From assembly GCF_023155275.1 (NCBI RefSeq), contig NZ_JALMUV010000027.1, positions 1 through 64,000 on the forward strand: DNA of 64,000 nucleotides, in the 5' to 3' direction. The notes under the pieces were generated by a model. The model saw nothing but the letters and a program-made list of their open reading frames with translations, ran no database searches and was not told where the DNA came from. The DNA comes from Streptomyces rhizoryzae. Lineage in GTDB: Bacteria > Actinomycetota > Actinomycetes > Streptomycetales > Streptomycetaceae. The position numbers and the translations under genes are program-made. Shown here in pieces: positions 25,057-33,469 of this stretch. Within the stretch, counting starts at the first letter, position 1. Each line of letters opens with the position of its first letter.

Positions 25057-25084
25057 TTGAAAACGTGGGTATCGCGGCTAGTGT
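25057..25084 (+). promoter_or_regulatory. promoter candidate for the aldehyde dehydrogenase gene
   Basis: TTGAAA (25057-25062), 16-base spacer, TAGTGT (25079-25084); 5/6 and 4/6 matches to the vegetative consensus, 44 bases before the GTG at 25129. Confidence 0.5.
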
Positions 25085-25128
25085 GGGATCCCAACCACCG
25101 GTACATCCGAAACTGAAGGGGGCGCACA

Positions 25129-26583
25129 GTGACCACCGCACTGCGTCGTCTGCGCAACTACATCGACGGGGAGTTCCGGGACGCCGCCGACGGGCGGACC
25201 ACGGAGGTGGTCAACCCGGCGACGGGTGAGGCGTACGCCACTGCCCCTCTGTCCGGTCCCGCGGACGTGGACGCGGCCATGGCCGCGGCCGAGGCCGCCT
25301 TCCCCGTCTGGCGCGACCTGGTCCCGGCCGAGCGCCAGAAGGTCCTGCTCAAGATCGCCGACCGCTTCGAGGAGCGTGCCGAGGAGCTGATCGCCGCCGA
25401 GTCCGAGAACTGCGGCAAGCCGATCGCCCTGGTCCGCTCCGAGGAGATCCCGCCGATGGTGGACCAGATCCGCTTCTTCGCGGGTGCCGCCCGGATGCTG
25501 GAGGGCCGCGCGGCCGGCGAGTACATGGACGGCTTCACCTCGATCATCCGCCGCGAGCCGGTGGGCGTCTGCGCCCAGGTCGCGCCGTGGAACTACCCGA
25601 TGATGATGGCCGTATGGAAGTTCGCCCCGGCGCTCGCCGCGGGCAACACCGTCGTCCTCAAGCCCTCCGACACCACCCCCGCCTCCACGGTGCTGATCGC
25701 CGACATCATCGGCAGCGTCCTGGACGAACTGGGCCACCCGCGCGGGGTGTTCAACGTCGTCTGCGGCGACCGGGAGACCGGCCGCCTGATGGTCGAGCAC
25801 AAGGTCCCGGCGATGGCGTCGATCACCGGCTCGGTGCGCGCCGGCATGCAGGTCGCCGAGTCCGCCTCCAAGGACCTCAAGCGGGTCCACCTGGAGCTCG
25901 GCGGCAAGGCCCCGGTCGTGGTCTTCGAGGACACCGACATCGCCAAGGCCGTCGAGGACATCGCCACCGCCGGCTACTTCAACGCCGGCCAGGACTGCAC
26001 CGCCGCCACCCGCGTGCTCGTCCAGGAGTCCATCCACGACGAGTTCGTCGCCGCGCTCGCCAAGGCCGCCTCGGAGACCAAGACCGGCGCGATCGACGAC
26101 GAGGACGTCCTCTACGGCCCGCTGAACAACGCCAACCAGCTGGCGCAGGTCAAGGGCTTCATCGAGCGGCTGCCCGCGCACGCCAAGATCGAGGCCGGCG
26201 GCGAACAGGTCGGTGAGAAGGGCTACTTCTTCGCCCCGACCGTCGTCTCGGGGCTGAAGCAGGACGACGAGATCGTGCAGAACGAGGTCTTCGGCCCGGT
26301 CATCACCGTCCAGTCCTTCACCGACGAGAAGCAGGCCGTCGAGTGGGCCAACGGCGTCGAGTACGCCCTCGCCTCCTCGGTGTGGACCAAGGACCACGCC
26401 CGCGCGATGCGGCTGTCCAAGTCCCTGGACTTCGGCTGCGTGTGGATCAACACCCACATCCCGCTGGTCGCCGAGATGCCGCACGGCGGCTTCAAGAAGT
26501 CCGGCTACGGCAAGGACCTCTCCGCCTACGGCTTCGACGACTACACCCGCATCAAGCACGTGATGACCTCGCTGGACGGCTGA
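25129..26583 (+). CDS. gamma-aminobutyraldehyde-type dehydrogenase (copy 1)
   Basis: NAD-dependent aldehyde dehydrogenase of 484 residues, most like PatD/gamma-aminobutyraldehyde and betaine-aldehyde dehydrogenases. Landmarks: cofactor segment QVAPWNYPMMMAVWKFAPALAAGN, catalytic Glu in HLELGGKAPVVVF, catalytic Cys in NAGQDCTAATRV (near residue 290), and EVFGPVITV. It should oxidise 4-aminobutanal, or gamma-glutamyl-aminobutanal, from putrescine. GTG 25129 has a GAAGGGGG ribosome site. It is divergent from the Lrp-aminotransferase pair, so the three genes form a two-step module. A related dehydrogenase lies at 30514-32031. Confidence 0.92.
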   Translation: MTTALRRLRNYIDGEFRDAADGRTTEVVNPATGEAYATAPLSGPADVDAAMAAAEAAFPVWRDLVPAERQKVLLKIADRFEERAEELIAAESENCGKPIALVRSEEIPPMVDQIRFFAGAARMLEGRAAGEYMDGFTSIIRREPVGVCAQVAPWNYPMMMAVWKFAPALAAGNTVVLKPSDTTPASTVLIADIIGSVLDELGHPRGVFNVVCGDRETGRLMVEHKVPAMASITGSVRAGMQVAESASKDLKRVHLELGGKAPVVVFEDTDIAKAVEDIATAGYFNAGQDCTAATRVLVQESIHDEFVAALAKAASETKTGAIDDEDVLYGPLNNANQLAQVKGFIERLPAHAKIEAGGEQVGEKGYFFAPTVVSGLKQDDEIVQNEVFGPVITVQSFTDEKQAVEWANGVEYALASSVWTKDHARAMRLSKSLDFGCVWINTHIPLVAEMPHGGFKKSGYGKDLSAYGFDDYTRIKHVMTSLDG

Positions 26584-26644
26584 GCCGGCCGGTCCGCACC
26601 GGGGGACCCCACCGTCGGGCGGCACGGAACGCTCGACACACCGT

Positions 26645-26697
26645 CGCGGGCGGAGGCCCGGCAATTGACGCTCTGTCTCTTGCCGCCTCCGCCCGCG
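26645..26697 (+). terminator. hairpin between dehydrogenase and PotD-like gene
   Basis: Perfect 13-bp arms (26645-26657 and 26685-26697). Inside them GGCAA (26660-26664) pairs with TTGCC (26680-26684), so the stem is longer still. It stands 62 bases after the dehydrogenase stop and 19 bases before the PotD-like start, so it may attenuate read-through into that gene. Confidence 0.65.
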
Positions 26698-26716
26698 GCA
26701 CGTGAGAGTGCTCGCC

Positions 26717-27898
26717 ATGGCTGATCTTTCGCGGCGTTCGCTGCTTCGGGGCATGGGCGGAATCGGTGTGACCGGGGCGCTGGCCGCCCTCACCGGATGC
26801 GGGGTGCCGGCGGCGTACGTGGACGCCGCCGACCGTCTGGCCCCCGACCGCTCCGCCGAGGACCGCTCCCTGGTCTTCGCCAACTGGCCGCTCTACATCG
26901 ACGTGGACGACCGCGACCCGCAGCGCCGCCCCACCCTGGACGCGTTCGAAAAGCGGACCGGGATCTCCGTGACGTACACCGAGGAGATCAACGACAACGA
27001 CGAGTTCTTCGGGAAGATCAGCCCCGCGCTGATGAACCACCAGCCCACCGGCCGGGACCTGGTCGTCATCAGCGACTGGATGTGCGCCCGCTACGTCCGG
27101 CTCGGCTGGGTCGAGACGATGGACCGCGCCGCCCAGCCGAACGTCGCCCGGTACCTCGACCCGCAGCTGCGCTCCCCGCACTTCGACCCCGGCCGCACGC
27201 ACTCCGTGCCCTGGCAGTCCGGCATCACCGGCATCGCCTACAACCGCAGGAAGCTCGGCCGGGAGATCCGCCACACCTCCGACCTGTGGAAGGACGACCT
27301 GCGCGGCCGGGTCACCCTGCTGTCCGGGCTGGACGAGGCATTCGCCATGCTGCTCCAGGGCAACGGCGTGGACATCACCCGCTGGACCGCCGACGACTTC
27401 CACCGGATGATCGACCAGGTCAGCGGCCTGGTGCGCAAGGGCCAGATCCGCCGGTTCACCGGCAACGACTACATCAAGGACCTGGACTCCGGCGACGTCC
27501 TCGCCGCGCAGGCGTACTCCGGCGACGTGATCCAGCTCAAGGCGGACAACCCCGACATCGAGTTCGTGGTGCCCGAGGAGGGCGCCGAGCTGTGGGCGGA
27601 GAGCATGATGATCCCCAACCTCGCGGCCCACAAGCGGAACGCCGAGCGGCTGATCGACTACTACTACCAGCCGGAGGTCGCGGCGGAGCTGACCGCGTGG
27701 GTCAACTACGTCTGCCCGGTGCCGGCGGCGCGCGAGGTGCTCGCCTCGTCCAAGGACAAGGAGCGCGCGGAGCTGGCCGAGGACCCGCTGATCTTCCCGG
27801 ACGCGGCGATGCGCAAGCGGCTGGCGATCGCCCGGGACATCACGGCGAAGGAGCGGACCGAGTTCGCGAAGGCGTGGAACGGGATCGTGGGGCTGTAG
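26717..27898 (+). CDS. PotD-like polyamine-binding protein (orphan copy)
   Basis: Extracellular solute-binding protein of 393 residues, resembling spermidine/putrescine-binding PotD. A Tat-type signal (RRSLLRGMGG) leads to a lipobox LTGC at about residue 28. Mature landmarks: VFANWPLYIDVDD, EEINDNDEFFGK, the SDWMCARYVRLGW segment and RRFTGNDY, all shared with the second PotD at 32145. There is no permease next to it, so it may feed PotABC at 33470-36461 or act as a sensor. I prefer ATG 26717 over GTG 26702, which lacks a ribosome site. The upstream dehydrogenase is co-directional but a strong hairpin intervenes. Confidence 0.88.
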   Translation: MADLSRRSLLRGMGGIGVTGALAALTGCGVPAAYVDAADRLAPDRSAEDRSLVFANWPLYIDVDDRDPQRRPTLDAFEKRTGISVTYTEEINDNDEFFGKISPALMNHQPTGRDLVVISDWMCARYVRLGWVETMDRAAQPNVARYLDPQLRSPHFDPGRTHSVPWQSGITGIAYNRRKLGREIRHTSDLWKDDLRGRVTLLSGLDEAFAMLLQGNGVDITRWTADDFHRMIDQVSGLVRKGQIRRFTGNDYIKDLDSGDVLAAQAYSGDVIQLKADNPDIEFVVPEEGAELWAESMMIPNLAAHKRNAERLIDYYYQPEVAAELTAWVNYVCPVPAAREVLASSKDKERAELAEDPLIFPDAAMRKRLAIARDITAKERTEFAKAWNGIVGL

Positions 27899-27952
27899 GC
27901 CCCGCCGGGGCGGTGCGCGGGGGCGCCGCCCCGGCTGCCAGACTGCACAGTC

Positions 27953-28516
27953 ATGCCGAACGGAAGACGCTCCCCGGCCGGGGAGCCGCAACTGCCGCCC
28001 CGGGTCCCGCCCGCCGTCACGCTGGGGCTGTTCGCCGCCTGGGCACTCCACGACACCGAGGAGGTGCTCTTCGGGCCGCGCTGGGCGCGGGAGCACGTAC
28101 CGGAGCTGCGCGAGCGGTTCCCGCAGGTGCCCGAGCGGGTGTGGCGGGCGCTGGCGGGCGCCACCGAGCGGGAGTTCACCGCGGCGGTGGCGGTGATGGC
28201 CGTCATCGTCGCCGGGGCCGCGGCCCGCGGCTACCGCACCGGCGGCCGGTCGGCGTTCTTCCAGGCGACGCTGGACGGCTTCGGGCTGCACGGACTGCTG
28301 CACCTCGCCCAGGCCGCCGCCGTCCGCGGCTGGACCCCGGGCTCGGCCACCTCGCCGGTCCTGGTCATCCCGTTCTCGCTCTGGGCGCGCGGGAGGCTGC
28401 GGCGGGCCGGGGTGCTGCGGCCGGCCGGCCCGCGCGGGGTGCTGTGCGGTGTGGCCGCGGCGGCGGGCGCCACCGTCGTCGCGCACACCGTGGCGCGGCG
28501 GCTGACCAGGGGCTGA
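27953..28516 (+). CDS. HXXEE-domain membrane protein
   Basis: A 187-residue membrane protein with about four helices. The HXXEE family motif is present as HDTEE (about residue 33), with a later conserved HGLLH near residue 108. The family is uncharacterised; the His/Glu residues lie at the membrane surface and could bind a metal or quinone-like group. ATG 27953 is 55 bases after the PotD-like gene, with only a weak ribosome site. Co-expression with that gene is possible. Confidence 0.75.
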   Translation: MPNGRRSPAGEPQLPPRVPPAVTLGLFAAWALHDTEEVLFGPRWAREHVPELRERFPQVPERVWRALAGATEREFTAAVAVMAVIVAGAAARGYRTGGRSAFFQATLDGFGLHGLLHLAQAAAVRGWTPGSATSPVLVIPFSLWARGRLRRAGVLRPAGPRGVLCGVAAAAGATVVAHTVARRLTRG

Positions 28517-28572
28517 GGGCCGCGGCGGGCGGGCGGCGGCCCCGTGCCGCGCCCGCCCGGCCGGGCCGGCGG

Positions 28573-29595
28573 TCAGCCGCGCCAGTTGGCCGCGTAGGCG
28601 TCGATCTCGGACGCCAGACGGGCCTTGGCGGTGTCGTCCATGAAGGAGGCGGTGACCGCGTTCCTGGCGAGGGCGGCCACGCCGGCGGCGTCCAGGCCCA
28701 GCAGGCGGGCGGCGACGGCGTACTCGGTGTTCAGGTCGGTGCCGAACATCGGGGGGTCGTCGCTGTTGATCGTGACCAGCACACCGGCCTCGACCATCTC
28801 CCGGACCGGGTGCTCCTCCAGGGTGCGGACCGCCCGGGTGGCGATGTTGGAGGTCGGGCAGACCTCCAGCGGGATGCGGTGCTCGGCGAGGTGGGCCAGC
28901 AGCGCCGGGTCCTTGACGGCGCTGGTGCCGTGGCCGATCCGCTCGGCGCGCAGCTCGGTCAGCGCGTCCCAGATCGTGCCGGGGCCGGTGGTCTCGCCGG
29001 CGTGCGGGACGGAGTGCAGCCCGATGGCCAGCGCCCGGTCGAAGTACGGCTTGAACTGCGGCCGCGGCACGCCGATCTCCGGCCCGCCCAGGCCGAACGA
29101 GACCAGCCCCTCCGGCTGGAGGTCGCAGGCGATCCGGGCGGTCTCCTCGGCGGACTCCAGGCCCGCCTCACCGGGGATGTCGAAGCACCAGCGCAGCACC
29201 ACGCCCAGCTCGGACTCGGCGGCCTTGCGGGCGTCCTCGATGGCCTCGACGAAGGCGGCGTCCGGAATGCCGCGGCGGGTCGAGCTGAACGGCGTGACGG
29301 TCAGCTCGGCGTAGCGGATCTGCTGGCGGGCCATGTCGCGGGCGACCTCGTACGTCAGCAGCCGGACGTCCTCGGCGTCGCGGATCAGGTCCACGACGGA
29401 GAGGTAGACCTCGATGAAGTGCGCGAAGTCGCGGAAGGTGAAGTAGTCGGCGAGCGCCTCGGGGTCGGTGGGCACGGCCGAGTCCGGGTGCCGGGCGGCG
29501 AGTTCGGCGACGATCCGCGGGGAGGCCGAGCCGACGTGGTGGACGTGCAGCTCCGCCTTGGGCAGACCCGCGATGAAGGCGTCGAGGTCGGACAA
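28573..29595 (-). CDS. adenosine deaminase family protein
   Basis: Zinc amidohydrolase of 340 residues. Motifs: HxH in ELHVHHVGS (about residue 16), substrate residues in VPHAGET, SAERIGHG-like RIGHGTSAV, VCPTSN and the metal-binding NSDDPPMF. True adenosine deaminases have HLHxDG at the first motif; HVHHVGS is a variant, so adenine, an S-adenosyl compound or another 6-aminopurine could be the substrate. It starts with TTG at 29595, five bases after AGGAGG (29602-29607); another in-frame TTG precedes it directly. It follows the NADAR gene by about 50 bases and sits inside the polyamine locus. Confidence 0.85.
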   Translation of the reverse strand: MSDLDAFIAGLPKAELHVHHVGSASPRIVAELAARHPDSAVPTDPEALADYFTFRDFAHFIEVYLSVVDLIRDAEDVRLLTYEVARDMARQQIRYAELTVTPFSSTRRGIPDAAFVEAIEDARKAAESELGVVLRWCFDIPGEAGLESAEETARIACDLQPEGLVSFGLGGPEIGVPRPQFKPYFDRALAIGLHSVPHAGETTGPGTIWDALTELRAERIGHGTSAVKDPALLAHLAEHRIPLEVCPTSNIATRAVRTLEEHPVREMVEAGVLVTINSDDPPMFGTDLNTEYAVAARLLGLDAAGVAALARNAVTASFMDDTAKARLASEIDAYAANWRG

Positions 29596-29649
29596 CAATT
29601 CCTCCTGGGTGGTGGGGCGCGGCGGGCGGTGCGGTCCGGTGCGCTCCGG

Positions 29650-30312
29650 TCATCGTAGGCGGGAGCGGCGGGCGGCCGGCGGGGCGGTGGCCTGCCCCGG
29701 GCCCTCCTCCGCGGCCAGCAGCTGCCGGGCCGCCATGAGGGCGAAACCGAGGAGGTTCAGACCGCGCCAGCGGGCCGGGTCGGCGGCGCGGTCGTCGTCG
29801 GCGGCCAGCCCGATGCCCCAGATCCGGTCCACCGGACTCGCCTCCACCAGCACGCGGGAGCCGGTGCCCAGCAGGAAGCTCCGCAGCGCGGGGTCCTGGC
29901 CGAACTTGTGCCGGCTGCCCTCGACGACGAGGCCGGAGCGGTGGCGGGCCCACACCTCCTCGTCGAAGCCGCGGACGGTCCGCCCGGCTTCCTTGGCCTC
30001 CTGGGGGTGGCCGGCGGCGAGCGCCCGGCGCTCGGCCTCCGCGTCGCCGAAGAGGCGGGCCTTGCCGGCCATCATCCAGTGCTCGGCGGTGGCGTAGCGG
30101 ACCCCGCCGACGGTGAAGGGGGAGGGCCACCACTGGCTGAAACAGCTCGTCCCCAGGCCGCCGCCGCGGGGCGGACGATGCCCCCAGAAGTGGACGTACT
30201 CCACGCGCTCACCGGCGGCGGTCAGCGCGCACAGCTCCGCGACCGAGCGCGGACCGTCCGCCGGGCGCTCGTCGGTGCTCACCGGGGCCTGGCCCGGGCT
30301 GTCGTGCATCAT
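29650..30312 (-). CDS. NADAR/YbiA-family protein
   Basis: A 220-residue member of the NADAR (NAD and ADP-ribose associated, YbiA/DUF1768) family. Recognisable pieces: FWGH near residue 43, CFSQWWPSPF, YATAEHWMMAGKARLFGD, KFGQDPALRSFLLGTG, and IWGIGL near residue 165. Studied relatives cleave N-glycosidic bonds of toxic riboflavin precursors, and others remove ADP-ribose from guanine in DNA. Which applies here cannot be read from the sequence. ATG at 30312 or 30309. It is divergent from the second aldehyde dehydrogenase, sharing the TTGTTG-type operator region, and is followed by the deaminase gene. Confidence 0.85.
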   Translation of the reverse strand: MMHDSPGQAPVSTDERPADGPRSVAELCALTAAGERVEYVHFWGHRPPRGGGLGTSCFSQWWPSPFTVGGVRYATAEHWMMAGKARLFGDAEAERRALAAGHPQEAKEAGRTVRGFDEEVWARHRSGLVVEGSRHKFGQDPALRSFLLGTGSRVLVEASPVDRIWGIGLAADDDRAADPARWRGLNLLGFALMAARQLLAAEEGPGQATAPPAARRSRLR

Positions 30313-30362
30313 GCCGGGATTCTGCCAGCGGGCACCGACAACGTGTCGGGGTTTTTCGCCAC

Positions 30363-30379
30363 CGAATTCGCAGAATTCG
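30363..30379. promoter_or_regulatory. 7-3-7 inverted repeat
   Basis: CGAATTC-GCA-GAATTCG is a perfect inverted repeat in the NADAR / dehydrogenase intergenic region, 18 bases from the TTGTTG-type elements. It could be a second operator. Confidence 0.35.
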
Positions 30380-30396
30380 TCGCGTAACCAAAAGGC

Positions 30397-30420
30397 AACA
30401 ACGGAATCACTTGTTGGTCG
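30397..30420. promoter_or_regulatory. operator candidate, polyamine regulon site 2
   Basis: AACAACGGAATCA at 30397-30409 is the exact reverse complement of TGATTCCGTTGTT at 25027-25039. It runs directly into AATCACTTGTTGGTCG (30405-30420), a 14/16 match to 24998-25013. Together they form an inverted repeat CAACAA-N9-TTGTTG in the region between the NADAR gene and the second dehydrogenase. Confidence 0.6.
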
Positions 30421-30513
30421 CCTTGCCCTCTGTCAAGATCGGCCATCGATTCCGGACACAGCTACGCCTGGCAGTGCCGCTGAGCGGCCCCGGCGCCGGC
30501 GGAGGAGAGCACC

Positions 30514-32031
30514 ATGGACCAGCGATTCGATGTCACCGAGCGATTCGCCGAGGGCGCGCAATTCATCGCCGGAAGTCTGCGGACCGGCACCTCAGGCCGT
30601 GGCCAGGACGTCGTCGACCCGGCCACCGGCGACACCGTTCTGCGGTACGACCTCGCAGGTACCGGCGATGTGGACGACGCCGTGGCGGCCGCAGCGCGGG
30701 CCTTTCCCGACTGGGCGCGGGCCACCCCCGCCGAACGCTCGGACACCCTGCACCGCTTCGCCGCGGCGCTCGCCGAGGACGCCGAGGACCTCGCCTACGC
30801 GGAATCCCTGAACTGCGGAAAACCGGTCAAGCTCAGCACCGGGTTCGATGTGCCGGGGACGATCGACAACGCCGCGTTCTTCGCCGGTGCCGCCCGCCAT
30901 CTGGAGGGCCGGGCGGCCGGGGAATACAGCGGCGACCACACCTCGATGATCCGCCGCGAACCCCTCGGCGTGGTCGGCTCCATCGCCCCCTGGAACTACC
31001 CGCTCCAGATGGCCGCGTGGAAGGTGCTGCCGGCCGTCGCCGCGGGCAACACCATCGTGCTGAAGCCCGCCGAGATCACCCCGCTCACCTCGCTGCTGTT
31101 CGCCCGCGCCGCGCAGCGCGCCGGACTCCCCGACGGGGTGCTCAACATCGTCTCCGGGGCGGGCCGGGACGCCGGTGAGCACCTGGTGGGCCACCCGGAC
31201 GTGGCGATGACCTCCTTCACCGGCTCCACCGCCGTCGGCAAGCGGGTCGCCGAGCTCGCCACCGGCACCGTCAAGCGGATCCACCTGGAGCTCGGCGGCA
31301 AGGCCCCGTTCGTGGTCTTCGACGACGCCGACCTGGAGGCCGCCGTGCACGGCGCGGTCGCCGGCGCCCTGATCAACACCGGCCAGGACTGCACCGCCGC
31401 CACCCGCGCCTACGTCCAGCGGCCGCTGTACGACGCGTTCGTCAGCGGCGTGGCGGACCTGATGGCGACCGTGCGGCTGGGCGACCCGTTCGACCCCGCC
31501 ACCGACCTCGGCCCGCTGATCTCGCACGCCCAGCGGGACCGGGTGGCCGGCTTCGTGGAGCGCGCCCGCGGCTACGCCACCGTCGTCACCGGCGGCGAGG
31601 CACCCGGCGGCGACCTGGCCAAGGGCGCCTACTACCGCCCCACCCTGATCGCCGGCGCCGCGCAGGACAGCGAGATCGTCCAGGCGGAGATCTTCGGCCC
31701 GGTCCTGGCCGTGCTGCCCTTCGACAGCGACGACGAGGGCCTGGCGCTCGCCAACGACACCCCCTACGGGCTGGCCGCCTCCGCCTGGAGCCGGGACGTC
31801 TACCGCACCGGCCGGGCGGTCCGGGAGATCAACGCCGGCTGCGTGTGGGTCAACGACCACATCCCGATCATCAGCGAGATGCCGCACGGCGGCGCCAAGG
31901 CGTCCGGCTTCGGCAAGGACATGTCGGCCTACTCCTTCGAGGAGTACACGCAGGTCAAGCACGTGATGTACGACAACACCGGGGTGGCCAGGAAGGACTG
32001 GCACCGGACCGTCTTCGGCGACCGCGGCTGA
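30514..32031 (+). CDS. gamma-aminobutyraldehyde-type dehydrogenase (copy 2)
   Basis: A 505-residue NAD-dependent aldehyde dehydrogenase, paralogous to the 25129 gene. Landmarks: SIAPWNYPLQMAAWKVLPAVAAGN, catalytic Glu in HLELGGKAPFVVF, catalytic Cys in NTGQDCTAATRA (near residue 296), AEIFGPVLAV. It heads a run of potD-potA-potB-potC and an FAD oxidase, matching a putrescine utilisation operon in which the aldehyde formed by the oxidase is converted to GABA or its gamma-glutamyl form. ATG 30514 follows GGAGGAGAG. Its promoter region carries operator site 2. Confidence 0.92.
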   Translation: MDQRFDVTERFAEGAQFIAGSLRTGTSGRGQDVVDPATGDTVLRYDLAGTGDVDDAVAAAARAFPDWARATPAERSDTLHRFAAALAEDAEDLAYAESLNCGKPVKLSTGFDVPGTIDNAAFFAGAARHLEGRAAGEYSGDHTSMIRREPLGVVGSIAPWNYPLQMAAWKVLPAVAAGNTIVLKPAEITPLTSLLFARAAQRAGLPDGVLNIVSGAGRDAGEHLVGHPDVAMTSFTGSTAVGKRVAELATGTVKRIHLELGGKAPFVVFDDADLEAAVHGAVAGALINTGQDCTAATRAYVQRPLYDAFVSGVADLMATVRLGDPFDPATDLGPLISHAQRDRVAGFVERARGYATVVTGGEAPGGDLAKGAYYRPTLIAGAAQDSEIVQAEIFGPVLAVLPFDSDDEGLALANDTPYGLAASAWSRDVYRTGRAVREINAGCVWVNDHIPIISEMPHGGAKASGFGKDMSAYSFEEYTQVKHVMYDNTGVARKDWHRTVFGDRG

Positions 32032-32144
32032 CCGGCGTCCCCCGGACACCCCGGCCGCGGGCGCCGCACCGCCCGCGGCCGGGGCCGCGCACCCCGCCAC
32101 CACCGGCCGCGCGCCGGGCACCACCCCTTGAAAGGCCACCGCGC

Positions 32145-33392
32145 ATGGAGCACCACGAGCAGCCCGCCCCCCTGTCCCCGGCCGAGCTCACCGCCGTGCG
32201 CCGCAGCCTGACCAGCGGCCGGCTCGCCATGACCCGCCGCACGCTGCTGCGCGCCGCCGGCGTCCTGGCGGCCGCGGCCGGCGGCGGGGCCGCCCTGACG
32301 GCCTGCGGGATCGCCCCCGCCGGACGCACCGACGCGGCCCTGACGGTGGACCACTCGGCGGCCGAGCAGCGCCTGCACTTCTCCAACTGGGCCGAGTACA
32401 TGGACGTCAGCGACGACGGCCGGCGCCACCCGACGCTGGACGCCTTCCGGCGCCGCACCGGCATCACCGTGACGTACACCGAGGACATCAACGACAACGA
32501 CGAGTTCTTCGGCAAGGTCCAGGGCCAGCTCGCCAACGGGCAGGACACCGGCCGCGACCTGATCGTGCTCACCGACTGGATGTGCGCGCGGATGATCTCC
32601 CTCGGCTGGATCCAGCCGCTCGACGCCGCCCGGCTGCCGCACGCCCGCGCCCACCTCGCCCCCGCATACCGCAACCCGGCCTGGGACCCCGGCCGCCGGC
32701 ACTCCTACGTCTGGCAGGGCATCCCCGCCGTCATCGCGTACAACATCCGCGCCACCGGCGGCCGGACCGTCGACTCCGTCGGCCAGCTGCTGGAGGACCC
32801 GCGGCTCACCGGGCGGGTCGGTTTCCTCTCCGAGATGCGCGACACCGTCGGGCTGACCCTGCTCGACATGGGCAAGCGGCCCGAGGACGTCACCGCCGAC
32901 GACTTCGACGCCGCCCTCGCCCGGCTCCAGAAGGGCGTCGACACCCGGCAGATCCGCCGTTTCACCGGCAACGACTACACCACCGACCTGGACAAGGGCG
33001 ACCTCGCCGCGTGCGTCGCCTGGGCCGGCGACATCGTCCAGCTCCAGAGCGACAACCCCGACATCCGCTACGCCGTCCCCCGGGCCGGCTACATGACGTC
33101 CACCGACAACCTGATGGTGCCCGCCAAGGCCCGCCACAAGGAGAACGCCGAACGGCTCATCGACTACTTCTACGAGCCGGCGGTCGCGGCCCGGCTCGCC
33201 GCGTCCATCAACTACGCCTGCCCCGTCGACGGCGTCCGCGAGGAACTCGCGAAGATCGACAAGGAGCTGGCGGCCAACCCGCTGATCCTCCCCGACCGGG
33301 AGATGACGGCCCGGTCGCACTCCTTCCGCGCGCTGACCCCCGAGGAGAACCGGGTGTTCAACCAGAAGTTCTCCGACCTCACCGGCGTCTGA
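32145..33392 (+). CDS. potD: spermidine/putrescine-binding protein
   Basis: Polyamine-binding component of the PotABCD importer, 415 residues. A long N-region precedes a Tat signal (TRRTLLRAAG, from about residue 30) and lipobox LTAC near residue 57, so it is probably exported folded and lipid-anchored. Binding-fold landmarks: LHFSNWAEYMDVSDD, EDINDNDEFFGK, TDWMCARMISLGW and RRFTGNDYTTDLDKGD. ATG 32145 has GAAAGG upstream. It is the second gene of the dehydrogenase-pot-oxidase run. About half its residues appear shared with the orphan PotD-like protein at 26717. Confidence 0.9.
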   Translation: MEHHEQPAPLSPAELTAVRRSLTSGRLAMTRRTLLRAAGVLAAAAGGGAALTACGIAPAGRTDAALTVDHSAAEQRLHFSNWAEYMDVSDDGRRHPTLDAFRRRTGITVTYTEDINDNDEFFGKVQGQLANGQDTGRDLIVLTDWMCARMISLGWIQPLDAARLPHARAHLAPAYRNPAWDPGRRHSYVWQGIPAVIAYNIRATGGRTVDSVGQLLEDPRLTGRVGFLSEMRDTVGLTLLDMGKRPEDVTADDFDAALARLQKGVDTRQIRRFTGNDYTTDLDKGDLAACVAWAGDIVQLQSDNPDIRYAVPRAGYMTSTDNLMVPAKARHKENAERLIDYFYEPAVAARLAASINYACPVDGVREELAKIDKELAANPLILPDREMTARSHSFRALTPEENRVFNQKFSDLTGV

Positions 33393-33469
33393 GCCGGTCC
33401 CGGCGGCGCCCGGCCCGCACACCGGGCCCGCCCGAGCCGTTTCGCCCACCGACCCACGGGACGACCCCT

